A DNA stretch of 64,000 bases from Enterocytospora artemiae (Eukaryota; Microsporidia): NCBI GenBank assembly GCA_038659295.1, contig JASNGC010000001.1, forward strand, positions 310,001 to 374,000, in the 5' to 3' direction. Below the pieces are notes generated by a model. That model had not been told where the DNA came from, ran no database searches, and was given only the letters and a program-made list of their open reading frames with translations. Shown here one piece after another: positions 19,198 through 28,600 of this stretch; the first letter of the stretch is position 1; each line of letters starts with the position of its first letter. A program made the translations under genes and the position numbers.

Positions 19198-19660
19198 ATA
19201 GTATACTCCTTTCTTTTTTTTATATGAACTGCTTCGATGTGATGTACCAATTGTTCTATAAGGAGATTGATCAAATCCAAGATTATGCCCACTCACATGT
19301 TATTTTATTTTGTGATTAAAGTTTTTGTTGGTTTAATCAATAAATTATTCTATTGGTTATAAATTAAAAACGATTTGATTAATTCCAAAGATGGCCTTAT
19401 AAATAGTGTTCTAGAGTTACTACGACTGCCCTAGCAAATAGTCTCTGTATCTTACAATCGGCTCGAAATAACTACGTCCAAAAGTATATTCAGACATCAA
19501 CCAGTAAATTAGCCAATTAGAAGTTTTTTGAATCAATTGTGGATCATTATATTGAATCACATAGAGATATGCCAGAAACTCAAATGTTTAGCCTCATTGA
19601 AAGAAATTAAATTGTCGTCGTTTGTATTTTCTTCCTCCTATATTATATCTTACCTGTTGC
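19198..19660. other. region between the zinc-finger gene and U6
   Basis: It holds 33 in-frame codons without ATG (19198-19296) continuous with the zinc-finger gene, then AT-rich spacer. No tRNA or other gene is seen. An ATCTTACCTGT motif at 19646-19656 resembles the 5' end of U1 snRNA, but no U1 follows. Confidence 0.45.
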
Positions 19661-19668
19661 TATTTAAA
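19661..19668 (+). promoter_or_regulatory. TATA-like element of the U6 gene
   Basis: TATTTAAA about 18-25 nt upstream of the inferred U6 5' end, at the spacing expected for a Pol III U6 promoter. Confidence 0.55.
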
Positions 19669-19685
19669 AAATGTTTTGTTGAGGG

Positions 19686-19804
19686 GTTGTAGTCTCGACT
19701 ACGCTACTTATTTGGAACAACACTGAGAAGATTAGCATAGCCCCTGCGCAAGGACGGCGAAGTTTCTCTGAGAAGTCTCCAAAGGGATGTAGATCCTACT
19801 TTTT
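19686..19804 (+). ncRNA. U6: U6 spliceosomal RNA
   Basis: The catalytic snRNA of the spliceosome, recognised from its core AGAAGATTAGCAT followed by CCCCTGCGCAAGGA (AGC triad and internal stem-loop), nearly identical to human U6. A 5' hairpin GTAGT-CTCG-ACTAC lies at 19688-19701, followed by the typical TTTGGAACAA. The transcript would end in T5 at 19800-19804, a Pol III terminator. The 5' boundary is inferred from the hairpin and is uncertain by a few bases. The ACAGAGA box reads ACTGAGA (19722-19728), differing at its third position. The gene proves that splicing machinery is encoded here. Confidence 0.95.
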
Positions 19805-19981
19805 AGTCAATATTTTTTGTTTTCCAATCTTTCTCAGTAATAATTTTTCAAAAGTCATTTGAGGTGGAAGGCACTCTGTTAAGCATATGGGATGGTCTAT
19901 TGATTGTTTGTAACTTCTAATCAAAGTGGCATTAAGTGCAGTGGATGGCCTACCAAATACTTGCAGATGTTTAGGCTTCAT
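19796..19981 (-). CDS. possible small basic protein, 61 residues
   Basis: An ATG-started ORF directly preceded by in-frame stops and ending inside the U6 terminator on the opposite strand. The composition is protein-like and basic (C-terminus LLLRKIGKQKILTKK), but no family is recognised. CCC/GGG is missing before the start. It may be chance. Confidence 0.3.
   Translation of the reverse strand: MKPKHLQVFGRPSTALNATLIRSYKQSIDHPICLTECLPPQMTFEKLLLRKIGKQKILTKK
19800..19804 (+). terminator. Pol III T-run terminator of U6
   Basis: Five consecutive T ending the U6 gene; this is the standard Pol III termination signal. Confidence 0.75.
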
Positions 19982-20161
19982 CTATCAGCACATCCAAAGA
20001 CTGAGTAATAATGGCTGAAGAATGCAGTACAACAACAAATTTGATTGATATCAGCTCTGTTTAGTTAGTTTAATTATACTTTGTGCTTCCTACTGCCTGA
20101 AGTTTTGATTAGTAATCAACTCAGTTTTCGAATATATATTTTATCAAAATTTTACGGCCCA

Positions 20162-21838
20162 ATGAATTTTGATAGAATTATTGATGATGTAGTGGATATG
20201 CTTGTTAAACATTCTGGATATTCGGTGGAGAAGATTAAAAAGCTACTTATTAAGTGTAATGATAGTAATAAAAAAGATTTTTGCATTTTTTTCGACACCA
20301 TTTCGGATGATCCCCAGGAAGCGGCAAGACAAATGTGTGAGTCCTTAAAAGCAGCTTCTTTAGAAAATATTTGTGAAATTGAGAATATCAAGAACTGTAT
20401 TACATTCAATTTGAATAAGAAGAAGTTCTTTAGAGAAATATTTATAACAATCCAGGAGAAAAAGGATCTTTTTGGATCTTCAGATGTTGGAAGTGGCAAG
20501 CATGTTGTCATTGAATATAGCAGTCCAAATATTGCCAAGATTTTCCATGTTGGGCACTTTAGAACGACTATTTTGGGAAACTTCATTAAAAACCTCCACA
20601 ATATTTGCGGATATACTACCACTTCTATAAATTATCTTGGCGATTGGGGAAAGCAGTTTGGATTGGTGCTTTTAGGATATGAAAAATATGGAAGTAAGGA
20701 AGAACTTGAAAAAGATTCATTGACACACCTTTTTCAAGTCTATGTCAGAATAAACAAAGAAGAGGATTGCCACGAGGAGGCCAGAAATATTTTTCACGAG
20801 ATGGAAACTAATCATAACGAGAAGTATTTGAGTCAATGGCGCTTTTTTAGGGAAATGTCGATTGAACGCTATAAAATCCTTTATAAGATGCTAAATGTTG
20901 AGTTTGATGTTTATTCTGGGGAAAGTCTCTATAACGAAAGGGGGAAGGAGATTGCAAATACCACAAAGATTGCAACTATTGACGAGGATGGTAGTAAGGT
21001 TATTGACTGTGGTCAATATGGAAAGGCATTGATTCAGAAATCAGATGGCACAACATTGTATATGACCAGGGATATTGCTGCTGCGATTGATAGGTTTGAG
21101 AAATACGATCCTGACCGTATCATCTATGTTGTTGCCAGTCAGCAGGAAAAGCATTTCCAACAACTATTTAATATTATGGGGCAGATGGGATATGATGAGA
21201 AGAAGCTGCAGCATGTAGGATATGGAATGGTCAAGGGTATGTCGACTAGACAAGGAACTGTTCATTTTATTGAGGATGTTATTGATACTGCTACAAAAGT
21301 AATGTTGGATCTGATAAATGAGAAAGACAGTGGTATTCCGAACAAGGAGATGGTGGCTCTTACACTTGCAATTTCTCTGCTGTTAATTTCCGACTTTACT
21401 GCAAAAAGAGTAAAGGGTTATACTTTTAATATTGAAGAGAGGGGAAAGACTCAGAAAGGACAGGCTATTGGGCCTACTCTGCAGTATACCCATTGTAGAT
21501 TGCGTAGTATTGAGGATCTAAACTCTCACATTGACATCTCAAATTGGGAAGACACTGATTTTTCGTTGATTGATGACAAGGATGTTCATAATCTTGCCTA
21601 CAAGCTCCTGTGGTATGAGCATGCCATTCAGCTTACCCTTATGGATTTTGAGCCTTCAAGAATTGTTCTTTACCTGGCAGATGTTTGCAAATCAATTAAT
21701 TCTATCCTGAACAAACTAAAGGTTAAGAATTCCACGGATAGATTGGCAAAGGCAAGGCTCATTGTACTAAGCTCCGCGAGAATAGTTCTCAATAACGGTC
21801 TGAAACTTTTAGGAGTAACTCCCTTGGATAAAATGTAA
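20162..21838 (+). CDS. arginyl-tRNA synthetase, cytosolic
   Basis: A class I synthetase charging tRNA-Arg, 558 residues. The HIGH motif appears as HVGHFRTT near residue 128 within SSPNIAKIFHVGHFRTTILG, a strong ArgRS signature. INYLGDWGKQFG follows. The KMSKS equivalent is GMSTRQGT near 359. The C-terminal helical anticodon-binding domain with YTHCRLRSI is present. An upstream extension of the frame uses only a near-cognate codon; the ATG at 20162 follows GGCCCA and is preferred. Both CCC and the AAATTTTACGGC element shared with YJU2 lie within 15 nt of it. I see no second copy for an organelle here. Confidence 0.95.
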   Translation: MNFDRIIDDVVDMLVKHSGYSVEKIKKLLIKCNDSNKKDFCIFFDTISDDPQEAARQMCESLKAASLENICEIENIKNCITFNLNKKKFFREIFITIQEKKDLFGSSDVGSGKHVVIEYSSPNIAKIFHVGHFRTTILGNFIKNLHNICGYTTTSINYLGDWGKQFGLVLLGYEKYGSKEELEKDSLTHLFQVYVRINKEEDCHEEARNIFHEMETNHNEKYLSQWRFFREMSIERYKILYKMLNVEFDVYSGESLYNERGKEIANTTKIATIDEDGSKVIDCGQYGKALIQKSDGTTLYMTRDIAAAIDRFEKYDPDRIIYVVASQQEKHFQQLFNIMGQMGYDEKKLQHVGYGMVKGMSTRQGTVHFIEDVIDTATKVMLDLINEKDSGIPNKEMVALTLAISLLLISDFTAKRVKGYTFNIEERGKTQKGQAIGPTLQYTHCRLRSIEDLNSHIDISNWEDTDFSLIDDKDVHNLAYKLLWYEHAIQLTLMDFEPSRIVLYLADVCKSINSILNKLKVKNSTDRLAKARLIVLSSARIVLNNGLKLLGVTPLDKM

Positions 21839-22067
21839 CTCTTACATTAAATAAATTATATTAAGAGTTTGATTTATTGTAAGATTGGAGATATTCCTGA
21901 GTATCCACTGATATGTGCCATGAAATTCTGATAAGGCGGTTCAAACGAGTAAGCCAAGGTATGATTTGATGTAATTGCCAGCTCCAGAAGTGTTAAAGTA
22001 AATTTTCCAAATCTGTAATGGGTGGTATCAACAGTTTATCAAGTTTTGATTTATTTTTTACCCAAAC

Positions 22068-22574
22068 ATGGCACAAAATAAAATCCGATTTACATCACTT
22101 ATAACACTAGTTTTGTCATTAATTGGATATTTGTTTTATCCCAACCGTATTGTATCCAGTACTCGTAATGAAAGGAACATTTTTACAATAGATGAATCAA
22201 ATGTAGCCATTTTACAGAGTGGGAAATGGTGTATTGTTGGAAATGAGAAAGATGCCTTAAACTGTAAAGCTAAATATGGTTTTGATGTGGGGATTATCGA
22301 GGTTGTAAATCTTCAAACGGCCAAAATTGCAGCACAATTTCAAATACAAAGGATCGATGAGATATTCTTTTATTATAAAACCAAAATTTATAGTCCTGAT
22401 GGAACCAGAACCTTCAGAAGCGATGTAAATTTCAATGACATTCTGGACTATTACATATATTTTTCTGTGAAAACAATTCAGAAAAATATTAAAATCAATC
22501 ATATTCATATAGATTTATATAAGAGAATAGGAAATATTTTGCAAACTGCTGTGCTGGAATACTATGGAATATAG
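22068..22574 (+). CDS. signal-anchored protein of unknown function, 168 residues
   Basis: The start follows CCCAAACATG. A hydrophobic segment at about residues 10-25 (LITLVLSLIGYLFY) is a signal peptide or type II anchor, leaving a lumenal or extracellular domain of about 140 residues with two cysteines (positions about 55 and 65). I do not recognise the family. It could be an ER-resident or secreted lineage-specific protein. Confidence 0.6.
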   Translation: MAQNKIRFTSLITLVLSLIGYLFYPNRIVSSTRNERNIFTIDESNVAILQSGKWCIVGNEKDALNCKAKYGFDVGIIEVVNLQTAKIAAQFQIQRIDEIFFYYKTKIYSPDGTRTFRSDVNFNDILDYYIYFSVKTIQKNIKINHIHIDLYKRIGNILQTAVLEYYGI

Positions 22575-22694
22575 AGCATAATTATAGTTTTGTTTAATAA
22601 AGACATTTTAAGTATGGGATGGTAATGTAGAGGTTATAATTCTTTTATTTAAACAGATCTGATTTAAAAAATCCAGTCAACAAATTGGGCAAGT

Positions 22695-24437
22695 TTATTC
22701 ATAAAGTGACTTGATCATCTTGTAAACTTTTCCAGAAAGAACTCTATCTTCGAATACTCCATCCAGAGCTACACATCCCTCATCAGATTGCCAGGTGTAG
22801 TTTTTGAAAATACTCCTCATCTTCTTATAAAACAATCTAAATTCTAGATATTCCTCTGAAGAGAACCGGATCTTAAATAATATATTCTCCAAAATATATT
22901 TGTCGATTACCCCTGCTATCACCTTTTCAATGGTTGAAAATTGTGCGCAACCCCTGTATTCATCCAGAGTTCTGCTGCATTCAACAACAAACAATCTTTT
23001 TGTCTCTGAACTTGTGTAAATAAAATTATATAGCTTTTTAAGTAAGTTTTCCGTATCATTTAATGCCAGATTCTTAATCAAGTCAATTAAGTCCGAATTA
23101 AATCTAGAAATACAATCTAGTGCATCTGTGGAGATATCTTTTTCGACGGAGCGATAGTTCAATCGAAGCTCAATCTCCTCTTCAACAATAAACTCTTTAA
23201 AGTCCTCTAGCTCAGAAAATATGAAGCATACCACCGTTATTTCTTCTCTATTGATAAACCTCAGATTTGAAATCAAATTTCGGGTATGTTGAATAACTGG
23301 GTCAACCAAGTCATCTAATGACAGGCTCACATTCAATTCATAGTATGTTCCTACAAAATCAAACAATTCCTTGGCCAGTTTCTTATACATTCGAAACCAT
23401 TGAACATAGCTTAGCTGATGGATGCTCGATAGTTCCTTAGTCAAATAATCCATCTGTTGATTTGTTAATACACATTCAACTTCAGATGGTGGAATTGAGA
23501 AATTGTAGACCAAGCGGAGATTCTTATTGAACTTCATGAACTCACTTGCAAAGTGTAAGATCAAGTTTCTCTTCTGTTCACTCTGGATATTTAAAATTTC
23601 ATAAAGCTTCGAATGGATGCAAGCCGTTGATAGAAGTGCAAAGCTATGGAATGAAACATTCTTTATAAACTCGGGCGTGTTGGATACACCCTTGAGATGA
23701 TGTATACTATGATCTTTAGCAAATATATCTTCTGAGTTGTAGAACTCTTCCTTAATGCTTAAGTACAAACGGATGGTTTTTTCGTTTTCTTCAAACTCTT
23801 TCTGCAGAAATGAGAATATCCATTCCGGCTTATCCAGCCTATTTGTTTCCTTATCTGACATAAAATGATACTCAAATTTATTCTCGATTCTTCTGAATAA
23901 AAACACAAACAATATCAATTCCCTGAAATAATCCTCATACTTGACTATAAAATGCATTGTAAATATGATTTCGTTAATTTTGGAATTTTCGATTCCCTTC
24001 AACAGATATGATTTTAACCTTAGCTTTTGATGATCATAAAACCTATCCCTCTGAGTCTCCAAGTTGGGGAATTTGTCGACATTGATAATTTTTAACATAT
24101 CAAAGTCCTTAAATATTGATGTGTTCAAATCAAAACTCAGATCATTGATCTGTGAGACTGTATTTGTAATATGCTGTCTGTACTGACTCATTAGTAGGGG
24201 AATTTGCTGTTCTTTGTATGTTTTAATGACTAGTTTGAAGGCCTTAAACAATTCAATCTTTTTCTTGTACGTGGCTTTTAGTTCTTGCACTTTTTTAACG
24301 ATTTCATTGTGCTTATCAATTTTGGATCGAATCATATTCGTTAGATTCGCTTTCTTTGCTGACAGCTCGGATTCCATTTTTTGAAGTTCAATTATTTCGT
24401 TTTTTAAATGAACTTGCTGTTTCTTCTTAGACTCCAT
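22695..24437 (-). CDS. TIP20: TIP20/RINT1, Dsl1 tethering complex subunit
   Basis: A 580-residue subunit of the ER-anchored Dsl1/NRZ complex, which captures COPI vesicles from the Golgi. After an N-terminal coiled coil (1-85) the conserved domain starts at about 190 with KFEYHFMSDKETNRLDKPEW, matching human RINT1 (FRYHFRGNRQTNVLSKPEW). The C-terminal EYLEFRLFYKKMRSIFKNY matches the RINT1 segment around QFDMTRNLFPLF. Yeast Tip20 is 701 and RINT1 792 residues, so this is shortened. The start has CCCTCTAATGG. COPI zeta and RER1 in the same window act in the same retrograde route. Confidence 0.82.
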   Translation of the reverse strand: MESKKKQQVHLKNEIIELQKMESELSAKKANLTNMIRSKIDKHNEIVKKVQELKATYKKKIELFKAFKLVIKTYKEQQIPLLMSQYRQHITNTVSQINDLSFDLNTSIFKDFDMLKIINVDKFPNLETQRDRFYDHQKLRLKSYLLKGIENSKINEIIFTMHFIVKYEDYFRELILFVFLFRRIENKFEYHFMSDKETNRLDKPEWIFSFLQKEFEENEKTIRLYLSIKEEFYNSEDIFAKDHSIHHLKGVSNTPEFIKNVSFHSFALLSTACIHSKLYEILNIQSEQKRNLILHFASEFMKFNKNLRLVYNFSIPPSEVECVLTNQQMDYLTKELSSIHQLSYVQWFRMYKKLAKELFDFVGTYYELNVSLSLDDLVDPVIQHTRNLISNLRFINREEITVVCFIFSELEDFKEFIVEEEIELRLNYRSVEKDISTDALDCISRFNSDLIDLIKNLALNDTENLLKKLYNFIYTSSETKRLFVVECSRTLDEYRGCAQFSTIEKVIAGVIDKYILENILFKIRFSSEEYLEFRLFYKKMRSIFKNYTWQSDEGCVALDGVFEDRVLSGKVYKMIKSLYE

Positions 24438-24860
24438 TAGAGGGCAAAAAGATTAAAAACAAAGCTATCCGGGACATGGCAGATTTAAAAAGAATCTAAC
24501 TACGGATCATTTAACAGTAAAAAATAGTATATATACCAAAGACATAATAGGCTGACAAATTCATTAAACTATATATCCACCATGACTGTTTATTTGACCA
24601 TTCCTAAATCATATGGAAAAAAGCAACGTGTAGTTTTCTTTCGCACCTCCATTTGACCATCTTTCCACACCTTATTTTGTTTAATTCTATACTAGTAGCA
24701 TTAAATATTTAAAAGTTGTTGGGTTAGGAGAATTAATAATATGGACAATTTTAATATAGTGATGTTGAAGATAAAATCTCACATAACCATCAAAATATCA
24801 TCGCAAGTCCATTCCCATTGAAATAACAATCCATTCCTACTCAATTAATCAAGCAGAACA
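24438..24860. other. intergenic region, no clear gene
   Basis: Spacer upstream of TIP20. A 24-codon ORF on the plus strand (start 24581) and a 20-codon ORF on the minus strand are seen, but neither has a recognisable product. Confidence 0.5.
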
Positions 24861-26117
24861 TTAAAATTCCAACAGATATTCGGTTTCACAAGGATGCCCG
24901 ATGGTTTTGACATTCTTGTAAATCTGCCAAGCTTTTTTGGCCGATTTCTTTGTCAATGAAAAACACCCAAAAACCACAATTTTCTTTAGTGATAAATTGT
25001 TGATTAAAAATTCGAAAAGCTCATCCGTTAGAAAATGATTCCATGATATATTCAATTCTGTAAGTTTCTTGTTTTGGACAAGGGATTTAATTTCATGTTC
25101 CTTCAAGGGTATATACGAAACATTCAAATATGCCAAATTTGGGTAGGCGATTTGTCTGATATTGTAACAGTAGGCAATATTTAGATGCTGAATAGAATCT
25201 GGTAACTGGGGTAGAATGACGGTGGAAATACCTTCTAAATCAAGATATTTTAAGGATGTAAAGTCCGTAAGCATGCAGTGTTCTTTGCCCAATTTGCTTT
25301 GGTCAAATTCAATATTTGCACACATACTAAGACTCAGTGTCTCTATCTTATCTTTTCCGACCAGTCTATTTAAAAAGTTGCTGTCGATTTTTGTTTCACA
25401 AAGAAATAGGTTTTTGACGAATGTAGTCAACGTTATGTTTTCAGTCAACCTATAGCATGAAGACAAATTTAATGTGCTTATACACTTCATTCTGTTTATT
25501 CTATCAATAAATTTATCGCGCAGTCTAGAGCAATCCGACAAATCAATGCTTTCAAGCCCTTCACCAATTTCTATATCTTCCAATAAATATCCCCCAGTAA
25601 TCTTCAAAATCCTCAGGTGATCGTTTTGACCTAAGATTGTATTAAGAGTTGACTCTTCCAACTGTCCACAATAATATAGTTCCATTTTTCTCAATTTTTT
25701 CCCAAAAAGTTTGGAATAGTTTTTGATGGTGGAACAATCGAAAATTGCAAGATCATTCTTAGAGTTCTCTACTAAAAAGTCAAAGTATTCCTGATTCATC
25801 ATCCTGTTTCTACTCAAATACCTACCCACACTAAAAAGCATTTCATCAGTTATTCCAGCCTGTTGTTCAGAATGGACATCTCTGCTAATATAGATTCCAT
25901 TTAAAAAACTTCTTATTGACTCATCCTCATCGTACTTTTCTATATTTGAAAACTCACTCATCACTTTCAAATTCCTTGGTTTTTTCTGCTTCTTCACCCT
26001 TCTGTTTTTAAGACTTGGAATGCTTTCCCTCAGCTCCTTTGAAGGCATTCTTGCCTGTATTCTGTTTTCTGCTATAAAATCAGAAAGCGCACTTTTTGGG
26101 CCTCTAATATTTTTCAT
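24861..26117 (-). CDS. RAD7: RAD7-like leucine-rich-repeat DNA repair protein
   Basis: A 418-residue protein. The N-terminus NIRGPKSALSDFIAE matches the fungal Rad7 signature (RGPxSALTxFLRE), followed by a basic linker and about ten leucine-rich repeats of the cysteine-containing type (for example ESIDLSDCSRLRDKFID, STLNLSSCYRLTENI). Rad7 with Rad16 forms NEF4, a nucleotide-excision-repair factor for non-transcribed DNA with links to Elongin-type ubiquitin ligases. Yeast Rad7 is 565 residues. The start has CCCAATG. A generic F-box/LRR protein is the alternative, but the N-terminal signature argues for RAD7. Confidence 0.72.
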   Translation of the reverse strand: MKNIRGPKSALSDFIAENRIQARMPSKELRESIPSLKNRRVKKQKKPRNLKVMSEFSNIEKYDEDESIRSFLNGIYISRDVHSEQQAGITDEMLFSVGRYLSRNRMMNQEYFDFLVENSKNDLAIFDCSTIKNYSKLFGKKLRKMELYYCGQLEESTLNTILGQNDHLRILKITGGYLLEDIEIGEGLESIDLSDCSRLRDKFIDRINRMKCISTLNLSSCYRLTENITLTTFVKNLFLCETKIDSNFLNRLVGKDKIETLSLSMCANIEFDQSKLGKEHCMLTDFTSLKYLDLEGISTVILPQLPDSIQHLNIAYCYNIRQIAYPNLAYLNVSYIPLKEHEIKSLVQNKKLTELNISWNHFLTDELFEFLINNLSLKKIVVFGCFSLTKKSAKKAWQIYKNVKTIGHPCETEYLLEF

Positions 26118-26329
26118 TGGGCAGTTGGTTAGTTAAATTTTTAAAAATTATCTACAAAAAAATATTGTACACTACCGGAAAAACGTAGATCAACATGGCC
26201 TTTGTCTGAAATGTGTGATTAAAGACGCTCGATCCATTATATACTAAGTAGGTTATCTAATGCATCCAAAAACCGTTTTAATTTCACAGGCAACAATATA
26301 GTTTCAGAATTCGATAAAATTTTTCCCTG

Positions 26330-26848
26330 ATGTTCGTAGTATCTGAGATTGTGGACTCGATTGAGATAAAATCTTCTTCGGAAGATAAGATGCAAGCTGT
26401 CATCGACCAAATCAACAGCAAGTACATCAATAAGTTCTCTGATAGTCTCGGATTAGGTATATATCTGTACAGAATACCAGAAATCTCAGAATATGAGATA
26501 AGTGGGAAGTTTTTGATGGCAAGGGTGAATTTTCAAATGATATTTAATCGATTTTTTTATGACGAGATATGTACTGGAAGAATACTATCCCAAGATGAGT
26601 CATGTATAATTGTAGGAAATACCTTGTATTCCAAATATGAAATACAGTCTGATGATTTATTTCCGAATAGTGAGTATGATAGTGAGTGTTTTGGAGGTTG
26701 TTGGGTTTGGAATTACAAGGGAAATAGGATGATTTTTAAAAATGGTCAGGATGTGCGATTTAGAATCAAAAGCATTAGGTTTGTTGACATTACCATTGAA
26801 GCTTCGATGAATGATCAAGGTCTTGGGCCTTTGGTATGGTGGGATTAG
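26330..26848 (+). CDS. RPC25: RNA polymerase III subunit RPC25 (RPC8/POLR3H)
   Basis: The RPB7-like stalk subunit of Pol III, 172 residues. The N-terminus MFVVSEIVDSIEI matches MFVLVEMVDTVRI of human RPC8. The OB domain is recognised by FFYDEICTGRI (FHPFLDEILIGKI), VWNYKGN and the C-terminal DQGLGPLVWW (family EPGLGLLSWW), which separates it from RPB7. The start has CCCTGATG. Together with RPC31 and TFC4 it makes Pol III the best represented transcription system in the window. Confidence 0.93.
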   Translation: MFVVSEIVDSIEIKSSSEDKMQAVIDQINSKYINKFSDSLGLGIYLYRIPEISEYEISGKFLMARVNFQMIFNRFFYDEICTGRILSQDESCIIVGNTLYSKYEIQSDDLFPNSEYDSECFGGCWVWNYKGNRMIFKNGQDVRFRIKSIRFVDITIEASMNDQGLGPLVWWD

Positions 26849-27023
26849 TGCCTCTGCAACCCAAATAATTTTTCGAAACTATATAGTAACTTTCCATAGA
26901 GATAATCCTTTAATCACTCAGTTATTAAATAAAATAGGTCATTGTTGGCAAGAAATTATATATCTTCAACTATGATCTATGTGTGAAGTTAGGATGTTAT
27001 ACTGAGTAAAACATCTCTCCCAT

Positions 27024-27305
27024 ATGACTAAATACAAATGTATCAAAAGAAAGTTACTAATTGAAAAGGCGATGATATGCAAGGACACGGATTGGAATGC
27101 TCGACTTTTTGAATGTCATCCCACTAAAATAACAAAGATATCCTTGAATCTTCTAGTTACAAACCATGGAAATTGTAATCAACATCATTCTACAGCGGTA
27201 AAATTATACAAAAGCCTTTTTAACTATTTAATAAACTATATTTTCATATCCATTCCAATAGTAAATCTCTCAGTCTCCAGATTGTTGGTTAATGGTATAG
27301 AATAA
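27024..27305 (+). CDS. possible small gene overlapping the SAM50 3' end
   Basis: A 93-codon ORF whose start has CCCATATG, the context of genuine starts here. It runs 70 bp into the antisense of the SAM50 3' end. The product is basic at the N-terminus (YKCIKRKLLIEKAMIC) and hydrophobic at the C-terminus (SLFNYLINYIFISIPIV), which would suit a tail-anchored protein. No family is recognised. Confidence 0.4.
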   Translation: MTKYKCIKRKLLIEKAMICKDTDWNARLFECHPTKITKISLNLLVTNHGNCNQHHSTAVKLYKSLFNYLINYIFISIPIVNLSVSRLLVNGIE

Positions 27306-28600
27306 ATCAGGGACATTCCATCCTTAATTTTTACTCCAATCCCAACAGACTTTCCCAGGCAACTGGAGTCCTCCATTTTCAATATTTGCAGACATTCCGT
27401 CAATCCTTCTAGAGAATTGGAGCAAATGTCCGCAAATCCATACACTTCTAGCACCATCCCGTTGAACTCAGTTGTATATCCGCATCTATTTGCAATCTGA
27501 ATGCAGCTGTTTCCTCCTGTTTTTTTGTTTTGAATTTTAGGAACTATACTATTTTTTTTATATCCATTAATTCCCAGGAAATTAAAAGGAATGCTAGTTT
27601 CATCCATGCTTTGTGACCTTCTTTCACCCAAAAAGAACTTTTCTGATAAGCTAGTTTTACCAAATATCTTCCCTACTTGAACAGTGCTTTCTATAAATAA
27701 ATTCTTACAGCTCAGATGGAATCTCTTTCCCAATATAAATTTTAAGAACCCATTAGACTCAACCTTACTCGTAATTGTTGACATACAACTGTTCAGATCA
27801 TCTTTTTGATTGTTTTTTTGTGGTTTTGTGAAAAATGAGTCTATTTTATCCGCAATACCTGTTTTCACATACATATGAAATCCTAATATGCTTCCCATAT
27901 ATGACTTCGAGAAGACTATGATGTCGTTGATTTTTTCTAGACTCAGGTTAAATCGGTTGGTGTAATATGTTGTGGAAATCTCCACTTGTTGAGATTTTAT
28001 TGTTCGGCCATTCAATTCAGATGATGATTGAGATATCTTCAATTTGTTTTTAAATATGTTCCCAAAACCTATCGTAGGCTTAATCAACTCCAAGTTAAGA
28101 AAGGTTACTGAATTAAACAAGTCTTTCATATTTGGGACAATATATTTTTGTAGAACGCCACTCTCTAAAAAGCTACAATTATTTGAATCTCTATTTGGCG
28201 ATAAATCATTTTTTGGGGTGTCTTCCCTGATTAGTTTGTCTTTGTGGGAAATCTGAGTACCACTACTTTTTGAGTCTTCCTTACAGATCTTTTTATTAGA
28301 TTTGGTTACTTCTGTTTCAACTCCCTGGTCAATGACTAGTTCCAATCCAAATATTTCCCCTTTCCCAAAAATATTCGGGATTTTTATACCAAACTGCTTT
28401 TTTTGTTTGGTAAAATTCACCTTCATACTTTTTGGAGATTCTGTCAGTAGCACCTTATTTTTATTGGGGATAATTGAAGAGAAAATCCCCAAACACTCCA
28501 GATTTGTGTGTAGAGAACACAAGTCATCGGAGATTTCGGCAATTTTATCAAGAAAGTCAACCGAAGTGATCTTACAACCGTGAAAATTTACGAAATCCAT
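27236..28600 (-). CDS. SAM50: SAM50/Omp85 outer-membrane beta-barrel assembly protein
   Basis: The core subunit of the sorting and assembly machinery of the mitochondrial (here mitosomal) outer membrane. The 454-residue protein starts with one POTRA-like domain (VNFHGCKITSVDFLDKIAE, then LECLGIFSSI) followed by a 16-strand-type barrel of alternating residues. FFLGERRSQ and the later GINGYK sit where SAM50 has FFLGG and RGF. The last strand pair is SVGIGVKIKDGMSLIYSIPL ending FTIGMDMKI, comparable to GxGLVLPTPIGRLExNY in the family. An unusually polar stretch (about 100-135) follows the POTRA domain. The start is CCCCATGG. It implies a mitosome-type organelle. Confidence 0.75.
   Translation of the reverse strand: MDFVNFHGCKITSVDFLDKIAEISDDLCSLHTNLECLGIFSSIIPNKNKVLLTESPKSMKVNFTKQKKQFGIKIPNIFGKGEIFGLELVIDQGVETEVTKSNKKICKEDSKSSGTQISHKDKLIREDTPKNDLSPNRDSNNCSFLESGVLQKYIVPNMKDLFNSVTFLNLELIKPTIGFGNIFKNKLKISQSSSELNGRTIKSQQVEISTTYYTNRFNLSLEKINDIIVFSKSYMGSILGFHMYVKTGIADKIDSFFTKPQKNNQKDDLNSCMSTITSKVESNGFLKFILGKRFHLSCKNLFIESTVQVGKIFGKTSLSEKFFLGERRSQSMDETSIPFNFLGINGYKKNSIVPKIQNKKTGGNSCIQIANRCGYTTEFNGMVLEVYGFADICSNSLEGLTECLQILKMEDSSCLGKSVGIGVKIKDGMSLIYSIPLTNNLETERFTIGMDMKI

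Noticed and set aside
19646..19656. ATCTTACCTGT, also found at 44176-44186, similar to the 5' end of U1 snRNA
   Set aside because: No U1-like stem-loops or Sm site follow in either place. The first lies inside the U6 promoter region and the second is part of a local inverted repeat.
24581..24655. 24-codon ORF upstream of TIP20, considered as a micro-ribosomal protein
   Set aside because: It does not resemble eL41 or any other short ribosomal protein.
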